40,802 bases of DNA, taken from NCBI GenBank assembly GCA_903920215.1, contig CAIXLG010000029.1, positions 1-40,802 on the forward strand, read 5' to 3'. A program made the position numbers and the translations under genes. The notes below the pieces were generated by a model. It saw nothing but the letters and a program-made list of their open reading frames with translations, was not told where the DNA came from and made no database searches. Below, in pieces: positions 8,714-18,110 of this stretch (positions within the stretch are counted from its first letter, which is position 1; each line of letters begins with the position of its first letter). The DNA is from an uncultured Chlorobiaceae bacterium (GTDB lineage: Bacteria > Bacteroidota > Chlorobiia > Chlorobiales > Chlorobiaceae).

Positions 8714-9358
8714 ATGCTTGAGTCTGCGATTGCTTATCTGCAGCATGCGGATCCATTTTCGATCTATCTGTTTCTTTTTCTGATTGCTTTTTTTGAAAAT
8801 ATAGTGCCGCCGATTCCTGGAGATGTGCCTGTTGCTTTTACAGGTTATTTGATCTATACAAGCGGGATCACTTTTGCAGGAGCTTTGTTCTGGGCTTCTC
8901 TGGGTTCGACGGTCGGGTTTATGGTTGTGTACCTGCTCAGTAAAAATCTAGGCATGAAATTGTATGCCGAGGGAGGTTCATCGGTTGAGAACTGGCTGTC
9001 CAAAAGTGCTCATAAGTTTTTTCCTCCTTCCGATATGGATCTTCTCCGCCGGAAATTTGCTGCTCATGGTTATGCAGCTGTGCTTGTAAACCGCTTTCTG
9101 TTTGGCTCCAGGGCAGTTATTTCCGTTATGTCAGGGTTGATGGATCTTCGAACCCCTTTAGTCTTTCTTGCTGCTGCCATAAGCGCTACTGCGTGGAATG
9201 TAGTGCTCTTGTACGGTGGTTTTTTACTGGGAAGCAACTGGCAGCAAATCGGAGGTTATGTTGCTCTGTATAGTATTCCTGTGTCGATTGTATTTGTTCT
9301 TCTTCTTTCTTTTTCGGTATGGAAGTTTTTCAGGGAAAGAAAGCGCGAACAGGAATAA
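8714..9358 (+). CDS. DedA-family membrane protein
   Basis: A 214-residue integral membrane protein of the DedA/SNARE-associated (VTT) family; several members move polyprenyl or phospholipids across the membrane or affect envelope homeostasis. The family motif FFENIVPPIPGD lies near residues 26-37. A second conserved segment, NRFLFGSRAVISVMSGLMDL, contains the functional Arg. Hydrophobic helices are seen around 15-35, 45-75, 145-170 and 180-205. The tail KFFRERKREQE is basic and cytoplasmic. It starts 30 bp after purC with an AGAGGGAGG ribosome site at 8700-8708, so it is probably in the same operon. The transported lipid cannot be read from sequence. Confidence 0.9.
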   Translation: MLESAIAYLQHADPFSIYLFLFLIAFFENIVPPIPGDVPVAFTGYLIYTSGITFAGALFWASLGSTVGFMVVYLLSKNLGMKLYAEGGSSVENWLSKSAHKFFPPSDMDLLRRKFAAHGYAAVLVNRFLFGSRAVISVMSGLMDLRTPLVFLAAAISATAWNVVLLYGGFLLGSNWQQIGGYVALYSIPVSIVFVLLLSFSVWKFFRERKREQE

Positions 9359-9432
9359 GTTTTTTTGTTATTATCACCAGACTCTTAAACTGAACCTTTT
9401 TTATTAATTCGCGAGAATTTTGTTGACGTACC

Positions 9433-10344
9433 ATGGCAAAAGACTTAAAAGTTTATCCTGCGGACAAAAAAGGCGAGCTTCTTACGCTTGCCACTTTTGA
9501 TGAACTCAATGAGATGGCCCGTCAGGTGCGACGGGATATTATCAGAATGCTTGCCAAGGCCAATTCCGGTCATACGGGAGGTTCGCTAGGCATGGCTGAT
9601 ATTTTTACAGCACTCTACTTCAGGGTGCTTCAGAAGGATCCGCACAACTTCTGGCAGAGTGATGATCAGGACCTTGTTTTTCTTTCCAATGGCCACATTG
9701 CTCCTGTATGGTACAGTGTGCTTGCCCGTTCAGGCTATTTTCCTCTCAGTGAACTGAATACCCTGCGCCAGATCAGCTCATACCTGCAGGGACATCCGGC
9801 ATCCGAGTCCAGGCTTCCCGGTATCAGAATCGCTTCCGGCTCCCTCGGTCAGGGCCTTTCTGCAGCAGTTGGAGCTGCACTTGGCCTGCGTATTGATGGC
9901 AATGAGCGCGATGTGTTCTGTCTGATGGGAGATGGCGAGTGCCAGGAAGGACAGATATGGGAAGCTGCCATGAGTGCATCCCATTACGGGCTTGGAAAAC
10001 TTATCGGTATTGTTGACTGCAATAATGAGCAGATCGACGGTGAGGTCAACGATATTATGCGCGTTGAACCATTTGCAGATAAATGGCGCTCATTTGGCTG
10101 GGATGTCTATCATTGTGATGGAAACGATATTGAGGATTTTGTCAGTACTGTTGAGGCAATACAGGCTCATGAACAACGTTCAAGACCATCGGTTGTGCTT
10201 GCCGTAACCATTATGGGTAAAGGTGTTCCGTTTTTTGAAGGGACTATGCCGGACAAATCTAACTGGCACGGAAAGCCGCCGTCAAAGGATGATGCTGAAA
10301 AAGCACTTGCCATCCTTACGGAGACCGTATTCGGTGACTTTTAG
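9433..10344 (+). CDS. Transketolase, N-terminal (TPP-binding) subunit
   Basis: Pentose-phosphate enzyme that transfers two-carbon units with thiamine diphosphate. This 303-residue protein covers only the N-terminal PP-binding domain; the pyrimidine-binding half must come from another gene. The ThDP motif runs from GDG (166-168) to CNN (196-198). Other markers are ANSGHTGGSLG near 44-54, the catalytic-loop GHPA and ASGSLGQGLSAAVGAALG. Split transketolases are common in archaea and several bacterial groups. The next gene is rsmD, not the C-terminal subunit, so the partner lies outside this window. Start is ATG 9433. Confidence 0.9.
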   Translation: MAKDLKVYPADKKGELLTLATFDELNEMARQVRRDIIRMLAKANSGHTGGSLGMADIFTALYFRVLQKDPHNFWQSDDQDLVFLSNGHIAPVWYSVLARSGYFPLSELNTLRQISSYLQGHPASESRLPGIRIASGSLGQGLSAAVGAALGLRIDGNERDVFCLMGDGECQEGQIWEAAMSASHYGLGKLIGIVDCNNEQIDGEVNDIMRVEPFADKWRSFGWDVYHCDGNDIEDFVSTVEAIQAHEQRSRPSVVLAVTIMGKGVPFFEGTMPDKSNWHGKPPSKDDAEKALAILTETVFGDF

Positions 10345-10359
10345 GCTGCAAGGGGTTTA

Positions 10360-10896
10360 GTGCAGATTCTGGCGGGTATATATAAAGGGCGCAAAATCAG
10401 GAGTTCATCGTCTCAGGCAATACGTCCATGCAGCAGCCGTGTGAAAAAGTCTCTCTTTGATATTCTTGAAGGAAGAATAGACTTTGACGGGGTGTCTGTT
10501 CTTGATGTGTTTGCCGGGTTCGGTTCTCTTGGTTTTGAGGCGTTGAGCCGTGGGGCAGGGTCAGTGTGTTTTGTTGATCAGCATGTTGACTCACTCAAAT
10601 CTTTAAAGTCTACAACCCTTCAGTTAGGGGTTCAGGATTGTGTCAAGATTGTGAATTCGGATGTTTCTGCCTTTCTTGGTCGTGCTGGTGAAGCGTTCGA
10701 TCTGGTCTTCTGCGATCCACCGTATGCGTGGCATGATTACAACCAGCTGATTGAAAAAATTGTTGGAGGGAAACTGCTTGCAGAAGAGGGCATTCTGCTT
10801 ATCGAGCATAGTACCCATATTGATTTCAAGCAGTCGCCGTATTACTCTTTTCACAGGGATTATGGTATGACAAGAGTTACTTTTTTTCAGCACTGA
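10360..10896 (+). CDS. rsmD: 16S rRNA (guanine966-N2)-methyltransferase RsmD
   Basis: Methylates G966 of 16S rRNA during 30S maturation, using S-adenosylmethionine. The N-terminus [11 protein letters not shown] and [15 protein letters not shown] are typical of the family. The SAM-binding loop is [20 protein letters not shown], and the catalytic motif IV is DPPY at 119-122. The start is GTG 10360, preceded by an AAGGGG ribosome site about 5 nt upstream. It sits 15 bp after the transketolase gene and 16 bp before coaD; the rsmD-coaD pair is widespread in bacteria. Length of 178 residues is normal. Confidence 0.95.
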   Translation: MQILAGIYKGRKIRSSSSQAIRPCSSRVKKSLFDILEGRIDFDGVSVLDVFAGFGSLGFEALSRGAGSVCFVDQHVDSLKSLKSTTLQLGVQDCVKIVNSDVSAFLGRAGEAFDLVFCDPPYAWHDYNQLIEKIVGGKLLAEEGILLIEHSTHIDFKQSPYYSFHRDYGMTRVTFFQH

Positions 10897-10912
10897 ACAA
10901 TTTTTTCTGCCG

Positions 10913-11404
10913 ATGAAACAGAAAGCCATATACCCGGGGACGTTTGATCCTTTCACCAATGGTCATCTCGATGTCCTTGAACGTGCGCTTAATATTTTTG
11001 AGGAAGTCATTGTTGTCATTGCTGCGAACAGTAATAAACATGCACTGTTCAGCGCTGAAGAAAGGCTTTGCATGATCAGGGAGGTTATTGCCGAATACTC
11101 CACCGTGAGTGTAGAAATGCTCCACGACGGGCTTCTTGCTGATTATGCCCGGCAGGTAGGTGCAAGGGCCATTGTCAGGGGAGTACGGCAGGTCAAGGAT
11201 TTTGAGTATGAGTTTCAGATGTCGCTTTTGAATCGCCAGCTCTATCCTGAGGTTACCACGGTGTTTTTAATGCCGAATGTCAAATATACCTATGTCGCGT
11301 CTTCAATTATCAAGGAAGTGGCTTTACTGGGTGGGGATGTCAGTAAATTTGTGCATCCATGTGTTCTGGAAATGCTGCATCACAAACGAGATGGACAACC
11401 ATAA
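10913..11404 (+). CDS. coaD: Phosphopantetheine adenylyltransferase
   Basis: Converts 4'-phosphopantetheine and ATP to dephospho-CoA, the penultimate step of coenzyme A synthesis. The 163-residue length is standard. The nucleotidyltransferase signature is [13 protein letters not shown] at 8-20, with the GH pair for ATP binding. [19 protein letters not shown] and the C-terminal [20 protein letters not shown] complete the active site. It is 16 bp downstream of rsmD, in the usual pairing, and is probably cotranscribed. Confidence 0.97.
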   Translation: MKQKAIYPGTFDPFTNGHLDVLERALNIFEEVIVVIAANSNKHALFSAEERLCMIREVIAEYSTVSVEMLHDGLLADYARQVGARAIVRGVRQVKDFEYEFQMSLLNRQLYPEVTTVFLMPNVKYTYVASSIIKEVALLGGDVSKFVHPCVLEMLHHKRDGQP

Positions 11405-11428
11405 ACAAATCATAAATAACCATTCGAA

Positions 11429-12637
11429 ATGTCTACAACGCATATTTTGGAAGAAAAATATCTGACACGCCGGGTACTCAGCATGCAGGAGTCGCAGACC
11501 ATGCGAATCAGCAATCTTGCCGCTACAATGAAGGCCGAAGGGAAGGATATTGTGAGCCTTTCAGCAGGTGAGCCGGATTTTCCAACTCCTGATAATGTAA
11601 ACCAGGCTGCTATTGCTGCCATCAATGCAGGGTTTACCCGCTATACAACAAATTCCGGTATTCCAGAGCTTAAACAAGCCATTCTTGAGAAGTTCAGGCG
11701 TGACAATGAGCTGGAGTTTCAGGCAAACCAGATAATCGTCAGCAACGGAGGCAAGCAGACTCTTGCCAACACCTTTCTCGCGCTTTGCCAGGAGGGTGAT
11801 GAGGTGATTGTGCCAGCACCTTACTGGGTGAGTTTTCCCGAAATGGTTCGACTTGCGAGTGCTACACCGGTTATCGTGCATACTACGCTGGAAAATGAGT
11901 ATAAAATGACGCCGGAACAGCTTGAGGCGGCCATTACCCCGAAAACGAAGGTTCTTGTGCTTAATTCTCCATCGAATCCAACAGGATCGGTGTATAGTGA
12001 AGACGAGGTGCGTGCACTTGTCAAGGTGATTGAGGGACGTGAGATTTTTGTTGTTTCTGATGAGATGTATGATATGATCGTTTATGGCGATGTCCGTCCT
12101 TTTTCTCCTGCAAGGATTCCTGCTATCAAGGATTGGGTTATTGTCAGTAACGGCGTGTCGAAAACCTATGCAATGACCGGCTGGAGAATCGGTTACCTTG
12201 CCGGGCCGAAATGGTTGATTAATGCCTGCGACAAGATACAGTCGCAGACAACATCGAATCCAAATGCTATTGCCCAGAAAGCTGCTGTTGCGGCTCTGAC
12301 AGGGGATCAGGGAATTGTGGAAGAGCGCCGTGCAGAATTTGAAAAGCGCCGTGATTATATGTATGCAGCTCTCAATAGCATTCCGGGTTTCAAAACAGCC
12401 CTGCCGCAGGGAGCGTTTTATATTTTCCCTGATGTCAGCGGAGTGTTTGGCAAAACCTTTAACGGGGTGGTGATGAAGGATTCTGCAGATGTAGCCGAAT
12501 ATCTTTTGAAAGTGCATCATGTTGCCACAGTTCCCGGAGATGCCTTCGGTGCTCCTGAAAACCTTCGTCTTTCCTATGCGGCCTCAATCTCCTCGCTGGA
12601 GGAGGCGATAAACCGTATCAGGGGCGCGTTCAAATAA
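11429..12637 (+). CDS. aspC: Class I PLP-dependent aminotransferase (aspartate aminotransferase type)
   Basis: Transfers an amino group between amino acids and 2-oxo acids; the type Ib family usually acts on aspartate or prephenate. The PLP lysine is K245 in [18 protein letters not shown]. Other family markers are [56 protein letters not shown] (Asn binding PLP) and [10 protein letters not shown] (Asp binding the ring nitrogen). At 402 residues the length is normal. It starts 24 bp after coaD. In autotrophic sulfur bacteria it would serve aspartate synthesis from oxaloacetate, but prephenate or glutamate activity is also possible. Confidence 0.9.
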   Translation: MSTTHILEEKYLTRRVLSMQESQTMRISNLAATMKAEGKDIVSLSAGEPDFPTPDNVNQAAIAAINAGFTRYTTNSGIPELKQAILEKFRRDNELEFQANQIIVSNGGKQTLANTFLALCQEGDEVIVPAPYWVSFPEMVRLASATPVIVHTTLENEYKMTPEQLEAAITPKTKVLVLNSPSNPTGSVYSEDEVRALVKVIEGREIFVVSDEMYDMIVYGDVRPFSPARIPAIKDWVIVSNGVSKTYAMTGWRIGYLAGPKWLINACDKIQSQTTSNPNAIAQKAAVAALTGDQGIVEERRAEFEKRRDYMYAALNSIPGFKTALPQGAFYIFPDVSGVFGKTFNGVVMKDSADVAEYLLKVHHVATVPGDAFGAPENLRLSYAASISSLEEAINRIRGAFK

Positions 12638-12643
12638 GCGCGG

Positions 12644-13408
12644 ATGCTCAAAGTCCGACGGAGCAGGATCTATACCCTGTGGTTCAGCTGGTATTCCCGC
12701 CGGCAGTTCGAGCGGTATTTTAGCTCGGTACGCGTTTTTATGCAGGCCGGAGTACGGGAGATGAATCCCCGTATTCCGGTTATTTTTTATGCCAATCATG
12801 CCTATTGGTGGGACGGGTTCTGGTCGCAGCTGTGCACTGAGGAATTTTTTCATCAGAACCTGCATATTATTATCGAGTATCAGCAATTAAAGAAACATCG
12901 TTTTTTTACCCGTCTTGGTGCTTTTTCCCTTGATCGAACGCGCCCGAGAAGTGTGCCCGATACGCTTCGTTATGCTGCTGAGCTGCTTACGGCTGAGAGT
13001 GATCGGCAGAATGCCTTGTGGATTTTTCCCCAGGGCAAGATTGAGCCTGTTGACCAGCGGCCACTTCTTTTTTTTAAAGGGACAGCATCCATTGTTTCGC
13101 AAGTTCTTGAGAAAACGCCTTCAATTTACCTTGTTTCAGTTGTCAGTCGGATTGAATATCTTGGTGAACAAAAACCTGAACTGTGTCTCTCTTTTTTTGA
13201 GCCCAGGTTGCTCTCCAGAGCTGAATATTCAAGTGCTGATGATTTGACCGCTTACATGCAGGGGATGACGGAGCGGCACCTTGACGAGCTTGGTGGCAAG
13301 ATCAGGAAGGGACGGCTGGATGAAGCCCTGACTCTGGTTAAAGGAAAGGATTCAATAAACAGGCGAATGGAAGCGGTTACGCGTTTTTTTGGTCTTGAAA
13401 AACGGTAG
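12644..13408 (+). CDS. PlsC-like lysophospholipid/carotenoid acyltransferase
   Basis: Acyltransferase of the PlsC/LPLAT superfamily. The HX4D catalytic motif is H52-D57 in NHAYWWDG, and a second family motif, WIFPQGKIEPVD, replaces the usual FPEGTR-type block. A VVSRIEYLG segment follows. No clear membrane helix is seen, but a basic, aromatic N-terminus (KVRRSRIYTLWFSWYSRRQF) could attach to the membrane. In green sulfur bacteria a member of this superfamily, CruD, acylates chlorobactene glucoside; this gene could be that enzyme or a phospholipid acyltransferase, and the sequence does not decide. It begins 6 bp after the aminotransferase stop, so it is in the same operon. Confidence 0.75.
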   Translation: MLKVRRSRIYTLWFSWYSRRQFERYFSSVRVFMQAGVREMNPRIPVIFYANHAYWWDGFWSQLCTEEFFHQNLHIIIEYQQLKKHRFFTRLGAFSLDRTRPRSVPDTLRYAAELLTAESDRQNALWIFPQGKIEPVDQRPLLFFKGTASIVSQVLEKTPSIYLVSVVSRIEYLGEQKPELCLSFFEPRLLSRAEYSSADDLTAYMQGMTERHLDELGGKIRKGRLDEALTLVKGKDSINRRMEAVTRFFGLEKR

Positions 13409-13431
13409 AACGTTATACCCCGGCAACGGTA

Positions 13432-14445
13432 GTGTTTCATGTTTCAGAATTAAACAAACAATCTTTTATGAGTAATGTTATATGCAGTTGTCTTTTAGGT
13501 GATAATACCAAGGTAAGGCTGCGGCTTTCACAATTGCTGCATAGTGAGATGGAGGTGATATACGGGGCAGTTTCCGAAGAGGTTGTTGATGATATCTGTG
13601 AGGTTGAGCTGCAGGGTTGTCGCCGGGAATTTTTTCGCAACAATACCGGCATCCCTTTCACTATAGGAATGCAGGTCATTATTGAGTCAGATGGAGGGTA
13701 TGATTTTGGCGTTGTTTATTCCATAGGGCAGATTGCCCGCAAAAAGTTTCAGCTGAAAGGGCTGGATAAAAATGGTACAGAGTGTACTGCAGTGTTTCGT
13801 ATCGCCGATGAGAATGACAATCTGGCTATTATTGAACTGAAAAAACGGCAGTCGGAGATTCGTGAGGTTTGCCAGAGCAAGATTAAAAAGCATGAACTTG
13901 ATCTGAAGCTGGTTGATGTGGAGTTGCGGATGGACCAGCAGAAACTCTCGGTTTACTATACCTCCTCACATCGCGTTGATTTCAGGACTCTTGTTCGTGA
14001 TTTGGCCGGAGAGTTCAAGGCAAGAATCCAGATGGTGCAGATTACAACACGTGAAGAGGCCAGAAGGGCAAATGCGTTTGGGCCGTGCGGCTGTCTTTTG
14101 TGCTGTTCGAGCTGGCTGCCGAAGATTCACGCAAATCCATTTTCTGAAAAATCTCAATTTGCCGAAACCCCCGGAAATGATAACCATGCCTTTAATGTCA
14201 CCGGAATATGCAACCGTCCAAAATGCTGTCTTGGTTATTCAAAACATGAGAAGGGATGCCATGCACAGCAGTCTACCCAGATAGCTCTTCCTCCGGTAGG
14301 AAGCAGGGTGAACACTCCTGAGGGAGCTGCAGTTGTTGAAAATGTTGATGCCCAGAAAAAACTTGTCTACCTTCGCTACCAGAAGAGCGATCAGACTCGC
14401 AGGATTCCTCTTGAGAAGTTCAATGCCATGTTTGTAAAAAAATAG
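13432..14445 (+). CDS. ricT: RicT/YaaT-like PSP1-domain protein
   Basis: Homologue of Bacillus RicT (YaaT), which with RicA and RicF forms an Fe-S-containing complex affecting RNase Y action and phosphorelay. The PSP1 domain covers roughly residues 60-260 (YDFGVVYSIGQIARKKFQL, YYTSSHRVDFRTLVRDLA, then KARIQMVQITTREEARRANA). Two cysteine clusters are intact: C219, C221, C224 and C225, then C260, C265, C266 and C276; these correspond to the family's iron-sulfur ligands. The frame opens with GTG 13432; an in-frame ATG at 13468 is a shorter alternative and neither has a strong ribosome site. It is 11 bp upstream of metG. Partner proteins RicA/RicF are not visible here, so its role outside Firmicutes is uncertain. 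Confidence 0.85.
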   Translation: MFHVSELNKQSFMSNVICSCLLGDNTKVRLRLSQLLHSEMEVIYGAVSEEVVDDICEVELQGCRREFFRNNTGIPFTIGMQVIIESDGGYDFGVVYSIGQIARKKFQLKGLDKNGTECTAVFRIADENDNLAIIELKKRQSEIREVCQSKIKKHELDLKLVDVELRMDQQKLSVYYTSSHRVDFRTLVRDLAGEFKARIQMVQITTREEARRANAFGPCGCLLCCSSWLPKIHANPFSEKSQFAETPGNDNHAFNVTGICNRPKCCLGYSKHEKGCHAQQSTQIALPPVGSRVNTPEGAAVVENVDAQKKLVYLRYQKSDQTRRIPLEKFNAMFVKK

Positions 14446-14456
14446 GTCTCTTCAGT

Positions 14457-16565
14457 ATGCTTCAGTTTAAAAGAACTCTGGTCACAACGGCGCTTCCATA
14501 CGCTAATGGCCCGGTTCATCTCGGCCACCTGGCAGGTGTTTATCTTCCTGCAGATATTTATGTTCGTTACAAAAGACTCAAGGGTGAGGATGTCATTCAT
14601 ATCGGCGGTTCTGATGAACACGGTGTCCCGATTACCATTACGGCTGAGAAAGAGGGTATTTCACCAAAGGATGTCGTTGACCGCTACCATGCCATGAACG
14701 TTGATGCGTTCAGGAAGTGTGGTATTTCGTTTGATTATTATGGCAGAACAACTTCTCAGGTTCATCATAAAACGGCACAGGAATTTTTTCTTGAGATTGA
14801 GAAGAAAGGAATTTTTACAAAAAAAACTGAAAAGCTTTTTTTTGATCGTAAAGCTGATCGCTTTCTTTCGGATCGCTATGTTACCGGTACCTGCCCGATA
14901 TGCAATAACGCAGAGGCTAACGGTGATCAGTGTGAACAGTGCGGCACCCATTTAAGCCCACTGGAACTTATCAATCCGAAAAGCAAGCTTTCTGATGCGA
15001 CACCGGAGCTGCGCGACACCATGCACTGGTATTTTCCCCTGGGGCGCTTCCAGAAACAGCTGGAGGAGTATATAAACAGCCATGAGGATGACTGGCGGCA
15101 GAATGTGCTGAATTATAGCCGTACCTGGCTCAAACAGGGGCTGAACGACCGGGCGATAACCCGTGATTTGAGCTGGGGTATAAAAGTGCCTCTTGACACG
15201 GAGGAAGCTCTGGGCAAGGTGCTCTATGTATGGTTCGATGCCGTGCTCGGATATATTTCGTTTACAAAAGAGTGGGCAGAAAAACGTGGCGAGAGTGATC
15301 GCTGGAAAGAGTACTGGCAGGATCCCGAGAGCCGTCTCATTCACTTTATCGGCAAGGATAATGTTGTGTTTCATACGCTGATGTTTCCTGCGATTCTGAT
15401 GGCATGGAACGAAGGGCTAGAGAGCGAGTGCTATAATCTTGCTGATAATGTGCCCGCATCGGAGTTCATGAATTTTGAAGGAAGAAAGTTTTCAAAGTCA
15501 AGGAACTATGCGGTTTATCTTGGTGAGTTCCTTGAAAAGTTTCCAGCCGATACCCTGCGTTACAGTATTGCAATGAATTATCCTGAAAACAAGGATAGTG
15601 ATTTCAGCTGGCAGGATTATCAGAACAGGACGAATGGCGAGCTGGCAGATACGCTTGGGAATTTTATCAAACGGTCGGTTGATTTTACCAATGCCCGTTT
15701 TGAGGGAGTTGTGCCCTATGAGTCTACTCTGGAAGATTGGGACTCTCTTGGTATTAACTGGCAGGAGACCCTTCGGCAGCTTGATGTGGCGTTTGAGCAG
15801 TTTCACTTCAGGGAAGCGGCCTCTCTTGGTATGGAGATAGCCAGAGCAGCCAACCGGTTTCTCACAGAGTCGGAGCCATGGAAAGTTATCAAGGTTGACC
15901 GCGATGCAGCTGCAAAAGCAATGGCTCTTTCACTGAACCTTTGTCATGCGCTTGCTGTTGCCCTCTATCCAGTCATACCTGAAACCAGCAACCGGATTTA
16001 TGCAATGCTTGGATTTCAGGATAAGATCGAAGATCGTTTTACCAGGGGAAGCTCTCTCGCGCAATCTCTGCTCGGCCCTGCTCTCTCTAAAGGGCATAAG
16101 CTCAGGGCTGCATCGGAAATACTGTTTATAAAAATCGAGGATGCCGATATCGCTCCGGAACTGAAGAAAATTGAGGCATTGCTCGCTGAAGCCGAGAAAC
16201 GGGAGGCGGGAGCTGAACAGGATCGTATGGAGTTCAAGCCTGTGATCAGCTTTGATGATTTTTTAAAGGTTGACTTGAGGGTCGCTAAAGTTATAGCTGC
16301 TGAAACAGTTAAAAAAGCAGGAAAACTGCTCAAACTGCAGCTCCAGGTAGGTTCTGTAACAAAACAGGTTCTTGCCGGGATAGCACGCTATTACACGCCG
16401 GAAGAGATGATTGGCAAACATGTGGTGCTGGTTGCCAATCTTGCCCAGCGCACCATTCGTGACGAAGTATCAGAGGGGATGATTCTGGCCGTTGAAGGGG
16501 CTGACGGGAAACTTTTTGTCATTGAACCTGATGGAAAAGATATAAATGGTAAACAAATACAATAA
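14457..16565 (+). CDS. metG: Methionyl-tRNA synthetase
   Basis: Charges elongator and initiator tRNA-Met with methionine. The class I signatures are HLGH at 21-24 and KFSKS at 344-348. A zinc knuckle is present (C146, C149, C159, C162; CPIC and CEQC). The anticodon-binding helical domain follows (around 400-550), and the C-terminal ~105 residues form an EMAPII/Arc1p-like tRNA-binding domain (FDDFLKVDLRVAKVIAAE) that also dimerises the enzyme. At 702 residues it is full length. It is followed 46 bp later by the initiator tRNA gene, so enzyme and substrate are neighbours. Confidence 0.98.
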   Translation: MLQFKRTLVTTALPYANGPVHLGHLAGVYLPADIYVRYKRLKGEDVIHIGGSDEHGVPITITAEKEGISPKDVVDRYHAMNVDAFRKCGISFDYYGRTTSQVHHKTAQEFFLEIEKKGIFTKKTEKLFFDRKADRFLSDRYVTGTCPICNNAEANGDQCEQCGTHLSPLELINPKSKLSDATPELRDTMHWYFPLGRFQKQLEEYINSHEDDWRQNVLNYSRTWLKQGLNDRAITRDLSWGIKVPLDTEEALGKVLYVWFDAVLGYISFTKEWAEKRGESDRWKEYWQDPESRLIHFIGKDNVVFHTLMFPAILMAWNEGLESECYNLADNVPASEFMNFEGRKFSKSRNYAVYLGEFLEKFPADTLRYSIAMNYPENKDSDFSWQDYQNRTNGELADTLGNFIKRSVDFTNARFEGVVPYESTLEDWDSLGINWQETLRQLDVAFEQFHFREAASLGMEIARAANRFLTESEPWKVIKVDRDAAAKAMALSLNLCHALAVALYPVIPETSNRIYAMLGFQDKIEDRFTRGSSLAQSLLGPALSKGHKLRAASEILFIKIEDADIAPELKKIEALLAEAEKREAGAEQDRMEFKPVISFDDFLKVDLRVAKVIAAETVKKAGKLLKLQLQVGSVTKQVLAGIARYYTPEEMIGKHVVLVANLAQRTIRDEVSEGMILAVEGADGKLFVIEPDGKDINGKQIQ

Positions 16566-16611
16566 AATGCTTGCATAAGTGATTTTATTCCGTACATTAT
16601 AGCACAAACAT

Positions 16612-16684
<73 letters not shown>

Positions 16685-16693
16685 CAAGTAAAG

Positions 16694-16722
16694 AGCCGCC
16701 CATCAACAGGCGGCTTTTTTTT
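16694..16722 (+). terminator. Rho-independent terminator after tRNA-fMet
   Basis: A 7-bp stem (AGCCGCC 16694-16700 with GGCGGCT 16709-16715), an 8-nt loop and a run of eight T to 16722. It ends the long plus-strand housekeeping run just after the tRNA. Confidence 0.93.
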
Positions 16723-16846
16723 GTCCAATTCGTTTTTTGTCTCCCTGACTGTGTATTTTAGCCCTGTTATCGACGCTTGTTCTTAAGTCGTGCGGATGGG
16801 GGCGTCTTTCAGGCTTGACAATGTTCGGTTAGAGGTACTGTCACAC

Positions 16847-18109
16847 ATGGATATTGAGAGCTGTTATTTTTCTTCACTTTTTCATGGAGGCGCAAAGCGC
16901 TGTTCTGTTCTTTCTCTGCTTTTTTTTCTCTTCTCTCTTTTTTCTGCATCGCGTGTTTTAGCTGAACCATTACTCTGTGGGATTGACCGCCTTGAAGCGA
17001 CAGGATTCAGTGAGCTATCTGGCTTGAAAGTTGGGCTCATTACCAATGTTGCCGGCGTGAGCCGAAAGGCGGAACCGGATTATGCCGTCATGCTTCGAAG
17101 TGGAGTGAGGCTGAAGTTTATTATGGCACCTGAGCATGGATTTTTAGCTGATATTGAAGCTGGCATAGGAGTCGGTGGTTCAGTTGTTCATGATACCCTT
17201 CCTGTCTTTTCGCTCTATGGGACTTCAAAAAAACCGGATATCCGGCAGCTGAAAAGTATTGACATGCTGCTTTTTGACCTTCAGGACATTGGTGCACGCT
17301 GTTATACCTATATCTCGACCATGAACAGTGCCATGCAGGCTTGTGAGGCGGCAGGTATACCCTTTATGGTTCTTGATCGCCCCAATCCGGTTATTCCACT
17401 TTCTCCCTCAGGGTTTGTGCTGGCGCCGGGATATGAGTCGTTTGTAGGGGCTGTCGATATTCCCTTTATTCATTCCATGACAGTCGGTGAAATTGCCACC
17501 ATGCTGAAAGAACGCAAGTATAAACGACTTGATCTGAGAGTGGTATCGATGTCGGGGTACAATCGGAAGCGGTTTGCCGATGAGTATCCGGGCTTCAGGT
17601 TTATCTCTCCTTCACCGAATATCAGAAGTGTTGAGACGGCAATAGTCTATCCTGCGACAGTATTTCTTGAAGCGACAACCGTAAGCGAAGGGCGTGGGAC
17701 AGATGCTCCCTTCGAGCAGCTTGGTGCTCCGTTTATCAATGGGCGTGAACTTGCGGCTCTTCTCAGTCAGTATAAACTACCCGGAGTTTTGTTTAATGCT
17801 GTTGTGTTTCAGCCAGCGTCGAGCAAGTTCAAGGGTGAACGCTGCGAGGGAGTGAAGCTTTCAATTACAGACAGAAAAAAATTCATCCCTTTCAAAACCG
17901 GCGCAGCGATTCTTCTTGCACTGCAGCATCTCTATCCAGAGAAAACAGCTCTTCAGAAAGAAAATGTTTTTTTCGACAGGCTTGCAGGTACTCCATTGTT
18001 CCGGGAGATGATCTGCAAACAAGTGCCGCTTGACGAAATTATGGAGGAAAGCCGGAGGCAGATAGAGCAGTTCAGCCGGACTGCTCCTGTAAAGCTGCTC
18101 TATCAGTGA
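16847..18109 (+). CDS. Exported DUF1343/NamZ-type exo-beta-N-acetylmuramidase
   Basis: Member of the DUF1343 family, which includes NamZ, an exo-acting glycosidase that removes N-acetylmuramic acid from peptidoglycan fragments. The frame opens at GTG 16790, but ATG 16847 is preceded by AGAGGT and gives a better signal peptide: a basic AKRC followed by SVLSLLFFLFSLFSASRVLA. Family blocks are LKVGLITNVAGVSR, FIMAPEHGFLADIEAG, MLLFDLQDIGARCYTYISTM, PFMVLDRPNP, FISPSPNIRSVETA and EGRGTDAPFEQLGAPF. The protein is full length. It probably works in the periplasm in cell-wall recycling. It converges with the STAS gene, one base apart. Confidence 0.88.
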   Translation: MDIESCYFSSLFHGGAKRCSVLSLLFFLFSLFSASRVLAEPLLCGIDRLEATGFSELSGLKVGLITNVAGVSRKAEPDYAVMLRSGVRLKFIMAPEHGFLADIEAGIGVGGSVVHDTLPVFSLYGTSKKPDIRQLKSIDMLLFDLQDIGARCYTYISTMNSAMQACEAAGIPFMVLDRPNPVIPLSPSGFVLAPGYESFVGAVDIPFIHSMTVGEIATMLKERKYKRLDLRVVSMSGYNRKRFADEYPGFRFISPSPNIRSVETAIVYPATVFLEATTVSEGRGTDAPFEQLGAPFINGRELAALLSQYKLPGVLFNAVVFQPASSKFKGERCEGVKLSITDRKKFIPFKTGAAILLALQHLYPEKTALQKENVFFDRLAGTPLFREMICKQVPLDEIMEESRRQIEQFSRTAPVKLLYQ

Positions 18110-18110
18110 G

